Positions 34,380-46,889 of a stretch of DNA of 64,000 nucleotides are shown in pieces. The stretch comes from Combretum micranthum (lineage: Eukaryota > Streptophyta > Magnoliopsida > Myrtales > Combretaceae). The stretch covers positions 186,001 through 250,000 of the forward strand of contig JAMXBD010001365.1 of assembly GCA_024138025.1 (NCBI GenBank), in the 5' to 3' direction. The first letter of the stretch is position 1. Each line of letters opens with the position of its first letter. The position numbers were made by a program, and so were the translations under genes. The notes under the pieces are model-generated. The model was not told the origin of the DNA. It did not search any database and saw nothing but the letters and a program-made list of their open reading frames with translations.

Positions 34380-34861
34380 TTTCTAAATCTACATACTACA
34401 AAGAAAAATCATTACAAAGAAAGTCTATAAATGCAATAATTTTTTTTTTTAATAATTTTGACTATTGGAGAAATTTGAATTTTTTCCTTAATTATCAAAA
34501 CTTTTTTTTTAATAATGTGCCACAACACTTTGATCATCACTCCCATTTATGGAATGCAAATTTGGTCAGTTCTTAAGGCCCCTTGATTAATGAACCATAG
34601 GTTACATTAATGGAGTGAAGGCTAATTTGAGTCTCGTGCGATGGGTTACCACTACACTCGAGATCTACTAGGCCTTCCATTAAGGCTTTTGGATAATTTT
34701 TTTTTTTTTATCTACACTACCTGAAAGGAAACTTTAGTACAACTATTTATGGGGTTAAATATAATATAAAATTGAGCATTAATGAAAATAAACTTTAATT
34801 TAAGAATTGTTAAGTAGCTAGCCCTCTTAAAAAATAGTCAGCTCTCGTGGAGTTGTCTAGT
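34380..34861 (-). other. Leader (5' UTR) of the Tat element
   Basis: About 480 non-coding bases between the LTR end and the first gag frame. They include a T9 and a T10 run. No clear primer-binding site could be matched beside the LTR; the first bases on the minus strand read ACTAGACAACTCCACGAG. Confidence 0.6.
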
Positions 34862-35550
34862 TGTCGAGCTTAGACTTTTTGTTTCTAGTTCATTTTCTTT
34901 CAATTCAATTTGTATCAAACTTTAACCAATTTGGTTTTAATCCTCGACTAAAATTGAAACAAATATTGATTTTGTAAGGAGTCCCCGCCTGAACATAGTC
35001 AGAGAAAATATGTAAGTTAGAACCTATGGGTCAGTTAGTTCTAATTTGGCTAGAGGTCTTCTTTAAAAATAATTTAGAAATCAGTTCTTACATGAGAAAT
35101 TCTAGGTACAGGGGCTATATTATTAAAACCACATGGTTTTCACTTAAATTCATTTAATTCAAAGTCTATTTCTTTATGCTAAAAATTTATCATGATATAG
35201 TATTTTACATGCTATTTTCAACAAATTATTCAACTTTTACAAAAAAGAAAAAAAATCAATTTCATATTTGCAAAAGAATATGATATGATAAAAAAAATTA
35301 GATTTTATGGCGCATCGTAGATGCTTGCGTACCTACTAATCAGGATTGGACAACATGTGGTTCTTTTTATACAACGTTAAAGAGTTGGTTTATTTTAACT
35401 CAACAACTCTTGCACTATAAGTTCATTAATTTTTATTAATTTTGAAAATATAATTTGTAATAATCCCCAAATATTACCATTTCATTTTATTTCAAGAAAA
35501 AATTGATATTTTTTTTCTAAGCGACATAATTCATGTCTCTAGCACCTATT

Positions 35551-35605
35551 TACTATTATTATTATTATTATATTATTATATATTATTATTATTATTATTA
35601 TTATA
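35551..35605 (+). repeat. (ATT)n microsatellite
   Basis: ATT trinucleotide run with two interruptions. Confidence 0.95.
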
Positions 35606-36225
35606 TTTTAAAAAATGCATAACAATATGTACATTATTTACAAACGAACTTCCATTTTTTTAATTATTATTTATCTGTTTCATTTTTTACTTTATTTATA
35701 TGTTTTATATTAAATAAATAATAAAATAAATAAATAAATCGACTTACATGGATTTCAAATGAAGCGCCAGTTGGAGCTAGATTTGGAAGCAAGCACGAAT
35801 CTAGTAAGTGGACTCGGATCGGATCCAAGTTCGTGGGTTTTCAAGGATAGGGGTGACTGGCAGAAGGCGAACTGGCAACTCCAATAGCGATTGAAGCTAA
35901 TAGGGATGTCGAACAAGATAGGCTTAGCTTTAACAAAACTCTAATAGTGTTGTCTTACTTTAGGAATGGTTGGAAGCGGTGATGTTGGAGCTTGCAAAAG
36001 ACGGCGGCTATGGATACTTCATTAGAATCAATTCCGGTGACCTTAGACCAAACCGAAGCTATCAATTGATAGCTTATATTACTTGGAAGCTTCCTTCAAC
36101 AACCAATTAAGGCAAATTTTGCCTAGAAACTTCAAAATTGAAGTTTTAACTTGAAAACTCTTATCTCTAAAGAACTTTGAATTGAGCTTTGTGAAGGTAA
36201 TTTGTTGATTAGAATGACTAGTTAA

Positions 36226-36240
36226 AGCTCCTGTTTATAA
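36226..36240 (-). promoter_or_regulatory. TATA box of the Tat 5' LTR
   Basis: The minus strand reads TCTTATAAACAGG, aligned with the TATA region of the solo LTR. It lies about 830 bp from the inferred LTR start. Confidence 0.5.
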
Positions 36241-37094
36241 GATTGGAGCTCGAACAATTATAGAATTTGTTTAATTGTTTTGACCTAAAATGAAAATTGT
36301 TTCATTATCGATATTTTATTAATGGTGATTTTGTGTTTTTAAGCAAGTTCAAAAGCATATTCGAGCTATTTGACTGTTGGATGGTCGTGGAAGCTTCGAT
36401 TCGTCTTCAATTTGGTCAAAATCATCATTAAAGAGAGATGGAGCTTTGTCTATGTTCAAACTTTCTTCAAATTTTTAGTCCAATTTTGATCGGCTTAAAC
36501 TATGAATCGAGACAAAATTTTCTTCTTGATGCATAGTACTCCAAGTTTAATTCACAATTTCATCATTAATTTAGTGCAATTGTGAAGAAAAATGGGTCAA
36601 AGTTGGCCTTAAAGAAGGCTAACAAAATTGGGTTCATGCGTGGATTCTAACACCTTCCTAAGGAAGAAGAAGATGATTACATCATCGTAGCCAATGGGAG
36701 CATGCCATATGGCACGCATGGGGCATTTTGCCTCCTATAAGAGTCGGACCTCAGACATTTTTAATGTCATATAATGAATTATCCATATAGGTTATTAACC
36801 TGTGCCTTAATTTAATTTGCACTGAAAATAGATTTAAACCTTAAAGCTTTCGTCCTATTCAATGGACTAGCCTAATGTGGACCAATGTTGAATAGAAACT
36901 ACGATAGGAAAACAATGGAAGTCCTAATTAAGGTGGCATTACAATGTGTGGAAGAAGATAAAGATGCAAGAACTACGATGAGCTAAGTAGTGGAAATGCT
37001 ATTGAGACATGAGCAAGAGAATGACAATTAAAAGGATGTAAAGTCAAATTATTGGCATCTACTTTGGTAACCTAGAATGTCCGAAATGTTGAAA

Positions 37095-37122
37095 CTATAT
37101 ATATATATATATATATATATAT
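37095..37122 (+). repeat. (TA)n microsatellite
   Basis: Pure TA dinucleotide run. Positions 37123-37790 around it hold no gene that I can recognise, a GA-rich stretch (37560-37675) and another (AT)n run at 37690-37709. Confidence 0.95.
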
Positions 37123-37800
37123 TGTGGGGTGTAATGTTTGGCAGGTCATTCAACTTTTCTTGCTCTTTAGCTAGAGTTGCTGAATTCAATCAGACTGTAT
37201 TTATACATCCGACTTCTAAGTTATAGCACGATGCTAAGCTTGCTGCAATATCCAAATTATGTTATCAGTTCACATTCTTAACAAGAGGCAAATTGCTTTT
37301 CCAGTTGTTCCCACGATTTCGTTTAGCTCAAAAGAGAGTAGCTTTTTTTCTTTTTTTTTCCCCCCTAGATACTTGTTTTCGAATAGAATCTGCTCTAAAT
37401 GTAATCAATTAAGTTAAAAATAATTAATAAATAAATAGAAGAATATAATAAGCACAACTTGGAGATATATATACATTAGCGTATAATGCATCCGTTGTGT
37501 ATGCGAAAATAAAAGAAAAAAAAAGGTGGGAACAGTTTTTATTACAAAAAATTTAAAGGGGGAAAAGAGAGAGAAAGAGAAGAGTGGATGATACAAAAAA
37601 TAATTGCTCATAAAAATAAAAAGGAAGAAACGAGATAATGGAGGCGAGAGAGGGGGGAAGAGAGAGAGAGAGTAAAGTAACCATTATACAATATATATAT
37701 ATATATATAAGCATTTTTTGAAATGAGTTAAGACTTTCACTTAATAATAATAGATATATATTAACATATGTATGTGCAATCTGTTGCAGTTTGTTGAAAC

Positions 37801-38206
37801 TAGGGCTGTAAGTGAGTTGAGACAGCTCGCAAATTATTCGAGCTTGACTCAGCGAAAGCTTGAATTCGACTCGCTTACAATTGAGTCGAGCTCAAGCTAC
37901 TTGAGCAGCTATCGAGTTCAAGTTCGAGCTTTAGAATACTTAGCTCGGTTAACTCTCCAGTTTAATTGAGTAATAAATCGAATCAAGTAAAGTTCGAGTT
38001 TATTGAGTATTAAATACTATTTATAGTTAAAATCATTATTTAAAAAAGTAATCAAGTTGAGTTTGAGTTTATCAAGTATTAAATCGAGTCGAGTTCGAGC
38101 TTAAAAATCAAAGTTCGATTGAGTTCGAGTTCGAACTTTTTATTCGAATCAAGTTCAAACGTGATACTGTATCGACTCGACTCAACTCAACTCATTGACA
38201 GCCCTA
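37801..38206. mobile_element. hAT-like MITE with 8-bp target duplication
   Basis: The 406-bp element has terminal inverted repeats TAGGGCTGTAAGTGAGTTGAG and CTCAACTCATTGACAGCCCTA. The flanks GTTGAAAC (37793-37800) and GTTAAAAT (38207-38214) are an 8-bp duplication with two transitions, as expected for hAT elements. The interior is built from repeated GAGTTCGAGTTCGAG-type words and has no transposase, so it needs an autonomous partner. Confidence 0.88.
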
Positions 38207-38214
38207 GTTAAAAT

Positions 38215-38785
38215 AATGGTAAGGCTTCACTGCAGCAAGTCCCCGATGGTACATTAACCATGGAATACTCTTGAAAACAAAGGTTTGAAGTCGGTAATTA
38301 CAAATAATAGTAATTGTTTGTTACTGGGGATAGATGTGTAAATGTGGGTGATTTTTGGGATTTTTCTCTCTTTTATTTTTTCGGTTGTTTAGAAACAATA
38401 TAAGTTGCTTTTGATATTTGGGAAAAACATTGCAAGTCATATACATTTGTGTTGAAATTCCGATTTATATTTCAACTGAGATATTGAAGTTTCTGTGTTT
38501 ATATCTTCATATCAGCAAAGCTTTGGCAGTCATTCTCATCGATGGCTGTTTAAAAACGCTGACGCGATGCTCACATCTTTGATTGTATGCATATGTTGGG
38601 AGTTCGTTATGTTTATGCCATTCGGATGGCATGAAGACCTGAGTCGGATGACAACAACAAAACAGGAGTCAAGTGATTAATTAGTCTGAAGCTCCCGCGT
38701 GGACGGCTCGCTCTCTTTGTCTAACTTGGGCAGCTCGAAGGGGTGACGCATTTCATTCGGACACTTCGACCAAACAATCCAGATG
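38215..38785. other. Unique-looking DNA left of the copia element
   Basis: This stretch has mixed composition. The part from about 38490 to 38785 is less AT-rich than its surroundings. A 61-codon frame (38495-38680) has no recognisable domain. The copia element splits this sequence from 43639 onward. It could be a gene fragment or an old non-coding repeat; I cannot tell. Confidence 0.4.
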
Positions 38786-38790
38786 GAATG

Positions 38791-38993
38791 TGTGAGAATA
38801 GTTATATTTATTTATTCTTACTCTAATGTAGAAGAATAAGTATTCTTTATATAGGAATAGTTTTTCACATAAGTTTGTTTTCTTTCCCTGAATATATATA
38901 CTCTGTTTATCCTTTTATTTTGTGGACATGAATAAAGTTCTATTTCCTTCCTCTCTGTAATATATTTTTCAGTTCAATATCCTAATTTCCTCA
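38791..38993 (+). repeat. 5' LTR of the copia element
   Basis: The copy is 203 bp and contains TATATAGG (about 38850) as a TATA candidate and AATAAAG (about 38930) as a polyadenylation-like signal. It pairs with 43432-43633. Confidence 0.97.
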
Positions 38994-39005
38994 TGGTATC
39001 AGAGC
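38994..39005 (+). other. Primer-binding site of the copia element
   Basis: TGGTATCAGAGC lies directly after the LTR and is complementary to the 3' end of initiator tRNA-Met. Confidence 0.95.
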
Positions 39006-39114
39006 AACGAAGGATTGGATTTCTTCGTCTGAATGCTTCCATTTCTTCGATCATTTACAAGATCATCTTATTGGATTTCAAGTAAGTTTGTTCCCTTGTT
39101 TGTGATTTTTAAAT

Positions 39115-40926
39115 ATGGCAAATCTGCTAGATTTGAATCCGTCGAATTGTGATTCATTGTTTTTGTCTTCATCGGATAATCCTGGAATGACATTGGGAAA
39201 TGTAGTTTTCAATGGATCTAATTTCTTAGCTTGGAGTAGATCTGTTAAGCTAAGGTTGGGAGCGAAAATGAAACTAGGTTTTATCGATGGAACTTTACCA
39301 AAACCTAATGAAGATTCTACAGATTTTATTAAATGGAAAAGATGCGATTATATGGTTCGTTGTTGTTTTTTGAGTTCGATGAGTAGTGATTTGTCTCAAA
39401 ATTACTTGTACTCTCAATCAGCGATTGAATTATGGCAAGAGATAGAAGAACAGTACGGTCAGGTTAATGGACCTTTAGTTTTCCAAATTCAACGAGAGAT
39501 AAGTAATCTGAGGCAAGGAAATTTATTAGTAGGAGTATATTACAATAAACTGAAGAAATTTTGGGATGAACTAGGTGCCTTGAATGCTTATCCAAGTTGC
39601 GATTGTGGAAGAATGTCTTATTGTACATGTGGTCTTGTACAAAAACTTGCTGATTTTGAATCACAAACCAAATTAATGCAGTTTCTTATGGGTTTAAATG
39701 AGATTTTTGAAAATGTTCATAACCACATACTTTCTATTGATCCTCTTCCTTCGGTCAATAGAGCTTTTTACCTTGTTCAGCAAGTTGAAAGGCAAAAGCA
39801 GATCACTATGTCAGATACTAATGAATTTTCAGCCTTTTATTCTAGTAAGGATGCTCCTAAGCCACAAATTGAGAAGTTTCATAGGAACAAAAGCAAATTA
39901 TTTTGCAAACATTGCCATGGAGATGGCCATTTGATTGATACTTGTTTCCAACTTCATGGATACCCAGAATGGTATAAAGGGAAACGTTTTGGGAAATTTC
40001 CTCTTAAGTTTGTTGCTAATGTTAGTGTTGCACAATTGGATAGAAAATCCACTTCTTCTTTTGCCACTCCTTTTGATCATTCTTTGGAGACAAGTGATGT
40101 AATGACAGGAAGGTCGAATAATGTTGATTCTCAAAAGTTCCAGCATATGTGCACTGAGATTATGCGCTTATTGGCTGAGAAGAAAGGTGAAAATCTGAAT
40201 TCCAATACAGCTTTAAACTTGGAATTTGCAGGTATGTTTTCAACTCAAAGAGAATGTTTCAATGTTGTCAATAATAAGATGTATTCATGGATAGTTAATT
40301 CAGGCGCAAGTGATCATATGACCCCTTTTGTTTCCCTGTTCACACACACTCAAACGCTTAAACACCCCATTGTCATTAAGCTTCCTGATGGAAGCCATAA
40401 ATCTGTATATGAAACAGGGAGAGTCAAAATTTTACCTGATTTAACCTTAGATAATGTGTTGTTAGTCCTTAAGTTCACACACAATCTTTTATCTGTTCAC
40501 AAGCTTGTACGTGATCAGAAATTATTTGCCATATTTGATCCTTTTTCATGTCTTTTTCAGGACCTCAATAGTATACAAATAGTTGCATCTGCTAGAGAAT
40601 TGAATGGATTATATGTCATGGAGTCATCTTTGCATGAATCTGAGAATTCCTCTTATAATTCTCTTTGTTGTTTTGAATTTCCTTCTCATAGTCTACACAC
40701 TTGTAATAATTCAGATCTAGCAGAATTGTTTCATGCTAGACTTGGTCACATTTCTCTTACAAAGTTGAAACATTTGAACATTTGTAATATTTCTCTTTTG
40801 AAAGACTATGTTTGTGATGTTTATCATGAATCTAAGTCTCATCATTTATCCTTTCCAGGTAGTGATACCAGATCCATGTCTCCTTTGTTTTGCTTCATCT
40901 TGACATATGGGGACCATATCACATGA
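39115..40926 (+). pseudogene. Copia gag-protease-integrase N-terminus, 603-codon frame
   Basis: The open frame starts at the first ATG after the leader. The gag core (residues about 25-230) opens with LNPSNCDSLFLSSSD and contains NFLAWSRSV. A zinc knuckle CX2CX4HX4C lies at 39904-39945. The protease active site, normally DSGA, reads NSGA at 40297-40308, so the catalytic aspartate is replaced by asparagine. The GAG-pre-integrase block with LFHARLGHISL lies at about 40725-40760. The frame ends at a frameshift near 40890, after which integrase continues in another frame. Gag and protease would build and mature the particle; this copy cannot process its own polyprotein. Confidence 0.9.
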
Positions 40927-43435
40927 CTTCAATAACAGGAGCTAATTACTTCTTAACCAATTTAGATGATTTTAGTCGATGTACTTGGACTTATATACTC
41001 CGATATAAGTCTCAAGTTCCTGAATATCTTTCCAAGTTCTTTACATACATTCAAAATCAATTTCATTGTACTCTTAGGATTGTTCGTTCTGATAATGGAT
41101 TTGAGTTTATATCCAATGCATGTCAGTCCTTGTTTGATAGTCTAGGAATATTACATCAACGTACCATGGTGCATACCCCACAACGAAATGGCTGAGTAGA
41201 ACGCAAACACAGATACCTCTTAGACACTACCCGTGCTCTTCGTCTACATGCCAATTTACCAAAAAAATTTTGGAGTGAGTGTATTTTAATCGCTGCATAC
41301 TTGACTAACCTAATGCCTATTGCTATGCTTGATTGGAAAACTCCTTTTGAATTAATTTTTGGTCATCCACCAACATACATTCATCTGAGAACTATGGGTT
41401 GCTTATGTTTTGCTAATCCACCTTCTCCTTTCAAAGACAAATTTGACCCACGTGGTATTAAATGTATTTTTCTAGGATATAATCAAGGACAAAAAGGATA
41501 TAAACTGTTTGATCTTACTAATAAATGGATTGTTCTTAGTTGAGATGTTATTTTTCATGAAACACACTTTCCTTATAAAGAATCTGTTTTGCAACAGACT
41601 TCTTCTCTTCCTGCTGTTGATGTTCCCCATGTTCTTCTTGATGAATCTGATCTTACTTTAATTCCTCCTTCAGCTCCTCTCTCCCATACACCTGATCTGT
41701 CTGTTAATTCAGAACAACATAAGAATACAAGAATCAGACGACCTCTCGATGGCTTAATGACTATATTCATTCCCTTCATTTAGCATCTTCATCTACTGAA
41801 ACTACATCTTTACCCACTGTTAAAAACAATACTGCTCATCCTTTTAACCTATCACATTTTCTTGCATATCCCTCTTATTACTGTGCATCACTTGCCAATG
41901 TTTTAACTGTTCTTGAACTTTCTCATTATTTACAAGCAATTGAACATCCTGAGTGGATTCAAGCAATGCAACAGGAACTTGATGCTTTAGAGAATAATCA
42001 GACTTAGGAACTTACTGAGTTACCCTATGGAAAGAAGCCTATAGGCTATAAATGGGTATACAAGGTGAAATATACCCCAGATGGTAAGGTGGATCGTTAC
42101 AAGGCTCATCTTGTAGCGAAGGGCTATACACAACGTGAAGGGCAAGATTATAATGATACTTTTTCTCCAGTCACAAAGTTGGGAACTGTGAGGATTTTGT
42201 TGGCTGTAGCGAGTGCAAAATGTTGGCCTATTCACCAAATTGATATCACAATGCTTTTCTTCATAGATTTTTGGATGAGGAATTATATATGACACCACCT
42301 GAAGGATATACTAGTGCTAAGCCTGGTCAAGTTTGTAGATTGAAGAGGTCTCTTTATGGACTCAAACAGCTTCTCGGCAATGGAACTTGGAAATTACTCA
42401 ATTTTTGCTTCAGCAAGGTTTTTCTCAGTCTAAGAGTGATTATTCACTCTTCACACGTGAAGATTCTACTGGATTTCTTGTCATATTACTTATGTCGATG
42501 ATATGCTTATCACCGAACTAATGAGAATTCTATTCATGCTCTAAAACTTTTACTTCATTCCAAGTTCACTATTAAGGATCTTGGTCATGCTAGATTCTTT
42601 CTTGGACTTGAGCTTTGTACGACATCATCCGGACTCTTAGTTAATCAACATAAATACATCTTGGATATTCTGTCCGATGTTGGTATGTCAGGTGCACGAT
42701 CAGTTTCAGTTCCTTTACCCACTGGTGTCAAGCTGTATAAGGATTCAGGTGCTTCTATTCCTAATCCTGCTTTTTATCGTCGCATCTTGGGTCGTTTATT
42801 ATATCTTACATTAACATGTCCAGATCTCTCTTTTGCCGTTCATCAGTTAAGCCAGTTTTTGTCAGATCTACGTCATGATCATTTGGAAGCTTTGTTTCAT
42901 GTTTTACGTTACTTGAAGGGCTCTGTTTCCTTAGGACTTTAATTTCCTTTGGATAATCCTCTTACTCTTCATGGTTATGCGGATTCTGACTGGGGGCTTG
43001 TATTGATGACCGAAAATCTGTGAGTGGGATTTTACTTGGCTCTTATCTCTGGAAAACAAAGAAACAGTCCACGGTCTCAACTTCCACAGCTGAAGCCGAA
43101 TATAGATGTCTTGCCTCTGCTGTTAAGGAAATCAAATGGGTCACTTATATTTTAAAGGACTTGGGTGTGAATGTTGTTTTGCCTATTTCCCTTGCTTGTG
43201 ACAATAAATCAGCCATACAAATTGCGACTAATCCGTGTCATCATGGACGAACTAAACACATTGATATTGATATTCATTTCACTCGAGACCAAATTGCAGC
43301 TGGTTTTCTTCTATTTCATGTTCCTGGTTGTTTCCAATTGGCTGATATGTTTACCAAGTCAATTGCAGCTCATTCTTTACAATTCTTTTTACCAAGCTGG
43401 GTCTTCGGCAAGACCCACCTTGAGGGGGGGATGTG
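40890..43435 (+). pseudogene. Copia integrase, reverse transcriptase and RNase H remnant
   Basis: The integrase core (40890-41195) carries LDIWGPY and VRSDNGFEF, two of the acidic blocks. A stop at 41193-41195 falls just before the glutamate-containing VERKH block. The integrase continues to about 41540 with a second stop. RT begins near 41940 (EWIQAMQQEL) and includes [27 protein letters not shown] and the intact catalytic YVDDM at 42491-42505 in a shifted frame. RNase H (42960-43436) has YADSDW, STAEAEYRCLA and ACDNKSAI. At least four frameshifts or stops make it non-functional. Confidence 0.92.
43422..43431 (+). other. Polypurine tract of the copia element
   Basis: GAGGGGGGGA lies directly before the 3' LTR start at 43432. 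Confidence 0.93.
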
Positions 43436-43633
43436 AGAATAGTTATATTTATTTATTCTTACTCTAATGTAGAAGAATAAGTATTCTTTATATAGGAATA
43501 GTTTTTCACATAAGTTTGTTTCTTTCCCTGTATATATATACTCTGTTTATCCTTTTATTTTGTGGACATGAATAAAGTTCTATTTCCTTCCTCTCTGCAA
43601 TATATTTTTCAGTTCAATATCCTAATTTCCTCA
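43432..43633 (+). repeat. 3' LTR of the copia element
   Basis: The 202-bp copy is identical to the 5' LTR apart from two substitutions and one deleted T. Confidence 0.97.
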
Positions 43634-43638
43634 GAATG

Positions 43639-46600
43639 CTTTGACTATAAAAAGCTGCTGTCAGTATCTTATTTAGACAACTATGATTGTTTTATTCATA
43701 CATATGCATAATAGTTTATAAAAATCCTAACATCGTAATGGTCCACAAAATTGTTTTTAGATATGTTGTTTTTTGTTTTAATGTTTTTAAGGGAATCCAC
43801 AAATTCTTTTAGATTTCTTAAATACACATAATATTATGTATTTATATATATTTTCTATAATTATGCTTAGAGATATAACTGGACAGATCATAATAAGAGT
43901 ACCTAGATAGACCCATTAAGAACCCTATAGGGTTTTTGGCGAATTTAGAAAATTTTCACCATCTTAGGTTTAGGGTCGGGTCATCGGTCATAGTTATAAC
44001 CTAATGTGAAAATTTGATCAACTAAAATATAACAAATTGGAAATAAGAATTCAATTCAACCACAAAAGAAAATTACATGATTTAAAAAATGGTTAATATC
44101 ATGAATGGTATCTCATCCTTTGGAAAAATATGCAATTAGGAGCCTAGACTTTTAAATTGATCAATTTAGCATATGAACTTTGAAATTGATCAATTTGGTA
44201 CCTAAAAGAACTTTTTGTACTCATCAATAGTATCTCAGTCAAGTTCTTTCAAGTAATAAATGAATTAATTTTAAACTTTTTCAAGTACTAAATTGATCAA
44301 TTTCAAAATTCCAATACATAATTGCACATTTTACTAAAGTTCGGGTTCCATTTGTGACATTAATTGTATAAAAAATAATATTATTTACATTTGAAATATC
44401 AATTCAACTTTAAAAAAAAAAAAAAAAAAGAAAATTATATTCCACTTTATAACTTGATTTTACATTATTTAATTTATTATTGAAACAATTAAAGATAAGA
44501 TAGGGGAAAAAGAGGCAAACAACTAAAATTAAGAAAAAACAAGAAATATTTTTATACCTTTTTGCACACCAGATTTGTGTCAATCTTTTATTTTCACTTT
44601 TCTTAAAAACAATTAAAGATGAATATGAAAAAAAAAACATATGGCATTTTTTATCAAGCTTTTAGACATCTTTGCATTTAGTTTTATACCACAATATTAA
44701 GTTGTCAATAGCAAAACAATGAGGAATAGTCTATCATCAATCATTTTCTTGGTTATCGATGTTAGCATTATGTTATTTTTTATTTATATTAATACAAATT
44801 TCCTTAATAAATGTTTCAAACTTTCTCAATATCAGGTCAAACAAGGCAGGATAGACTGATCCAATATCTTATGGGGGCGAGTTTAGGTATGGCGATAAAA
44901 ACCCTATAGGACTAGGTTGGGTTTGGGAGATCTTATAGGAAAGTGGGTTAGTGTGTGTCTTATATAACCTGTCCAAAAACTACACCAGTTGCATTCCTAA
45001 GTGTGTGTGTGTGTGTGCCAGGGGGGGAGGTGGGGGAGGGGGTGGTGTTGGGTTGAAGTTTTTACTTTAAAATTGTTTTTTAAAACTCTTACTTAGATTC
45101 TAGAACAAAGATTTAACTTCTAAAAAAATAATTTTGTAAAAATTATCTTTGTTTGATTTTTAAAGTGACTTCTACTTAGTTCTAAAAGCTATTTTAGTTA
45201 AGTTCTGAAAATTGTCTACAATCCCTCTTGATTACTTAATGAAGTCATAATTCGAGAAGCTCTACTTTTACCTCTTAGCAATTAATTTATTCAGGTTTTG
45301 AAATTATCATACAATTTATGATAGTATATAAAATGTAGAATTAAATAGAGATAGAAAAAGTGAGATTATGCTCAAAAGTATATGGAGGTTTTGCTATAAA
45401 CCACTGGAAAATTTCCTTTTCTTAAAATTGATAAGTAGATAAAATAAATTCCTACATCAAAACGAATGAACGAACTCACTGATATAATTTTAGTAAACAA
45501 TGACTTAAAGCAAATCACATAGCATAAATTAAACCCGATAGAATTCATTATCGAACTTAAAATCTAAATGTACTACTAAAATCTAATTTAAACTTTATAT
45601 AAATGTTGATTAAAAATAATTCTAAATATATTGATTGAAAACTTTACTGATACTTAAGCATGTAGACACAAAACTCTACATATCAACTAAAATTATAATT
45701 AACTCATCTTATAAGGATGATATCTACCTAACTACCATTCAAATTGATAAATAGAGCCCATCCAATCCTCCTTTGTTGTGAATCCCATTTGGGAAAAGTC
45801 AAATGCTACTATATCCCCTTAAAATAGCTAAACATCCTATGAAGATATATATATATATATATATATTCAATAATGATGTGACCATTATCTACTAAGGAGA
45901 TTTGACTTCCATTCTATTCCTTGATGATGTCCTTAAACAGCAAAAAATGGACAATGGAAAGTGAAGCACTTATATGCTAAATAAAGAAAAGAACACCCTT
46001 GAGTAATTGATATTTACTTCACATTCTCTTTGTCAACTTTAAACGAACTCCAAACTACTAAACTCTCCCCATCCTTCTCTCATTATCTTGAAGACACAAC
46101 TACCGAAACAATACAAGAATAAACACATCTACCTACTCTTATCTCCATCACCTTTTACTAAAAAAAGTTAGACAACCTTCTTCTTTTCTTTTTCTTTTTT
46201 TTTCCTCCTTGTCCTTGTAAAAAGGCCTAAGACAACTGAGACACACAAGTATCTTAAACATACCTCAATTTCCTTCTTTTTTTTTTTCCATTTCCGTAGA
46301 TATCAAGAACTAAAACCACACATTTTCACTACAATGCCTTAATGAGAATAGCTAGATAAGGCCATCAAGTGGAGGAAACTTTAGTAAGGAAACAAGTATT
46401 CCAAGTAGTACCAAGACAAGGTAATGTAGCCATCAACTCTATAAGGTTCATTGGCGTAGATGTTTCAAGGAGTTGACAAACTTTCCCTTATGCTTCCCTT
46501 AGGTTTGGTTCCAACATGCAAGGGGGAGAAGTGATGCTAAACCACTTCAAATTTTCAAGGTATAACTCCAAAAGCACTCCTAGAAATGTATATGATGGAA

Positions 46601-46860
46601 TGAAGCAAAGACAAAATAATATGAGAATATATATGTATACTGCCTACCCTATGGTAATATGATTCCTACCACGTCCACCATATTTTGTTTTCAACTTCAA
46701 AATACAACATGAAATAAATGCTTTGAGGGATCAACAAATGAAAAATGTATATGTATCACCTATGAAAGTCGCGGCATAGTAGAAGCTAGGAATTCTTGTA
46801 CCAAGTTTTTCATATCACTTGTTACTATACAATAATATGAAGATAACTTTAAGAGAGAGA
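43639..46860. other. AT-rich intergenic DNA without recognised genes
   Basis: No domain-bearing frame was seen. The minus frame 44640-44410 is low-complexity (phenylalanine/lysine-rich from T and A runs). Notable items are a 14-bp palindrome AACCCTATAGGGTT (43921-43934), a (GT)n followed by a G-rich run (about 45001-45048), and (AT)n at 45846-45867. Confidence 0.6.
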
Positions 46861-46889
46861 GAGAGGAAGTCAAACATTACCATAAATCT

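Larger units (their letters stand above)
34862..37063 (-). repeat. 5' LTR of the Tat element
   Basis: The minus strand ends AAGCTCGACA at 34862, like the solo LTR end GGCTCGACA. Shared landmarks in order are the TATA context (about 36230), a TGCGTACCTAC segment (about 35327-35337 on the plus strand, matching TGCCTACGTACTC of the solo LTR in reverse complement), GGCGGGGACTCC (about 34980) and TAGTCGAGGATT (about 34955). The outer end near 37063 is inferred from a TAGATGCCAATAATTTGAC stretch that resembles TGTAGACACCCAATTTTTG, and it is uncertain. The interior is AT-rich with an (ATT)n run at 35551-35605. Confidence 0.65.
38791..43633 (+). mobile_element. Ty1/copia element with near-identical LTRs and GAATG duplication
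   Basis: A 4843-bp element with LTRs of 203 and 202 bp starting TGTGAGAATAG and ending TTTCCTCA. It has an initiator-Met primer-binding site, a G-rich polypurine tract, and gag-PR-IN-RT-RH in copia order. The flanks GAATG at 38786-38790 and 43634-43638 are identical. By eye the LTRs differ by two substitutions and one single-base indel, so the insertion is recent. Even so, the coding region has a lost protease aspartate, stop codons and frameshifts. Confidence 0.97.

Noticed and set aside
38495..38680. 61-codon frame left of the copia element as a host gene
   Set aside because: No motif, no splice-compatible partner across the copia insertion, and the length is within chance.
44410..44640. 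76-codon phenylalanine/lysine-rich minus frame
   Set aside because: It arises from poly-A/poly-T runs; no domain.
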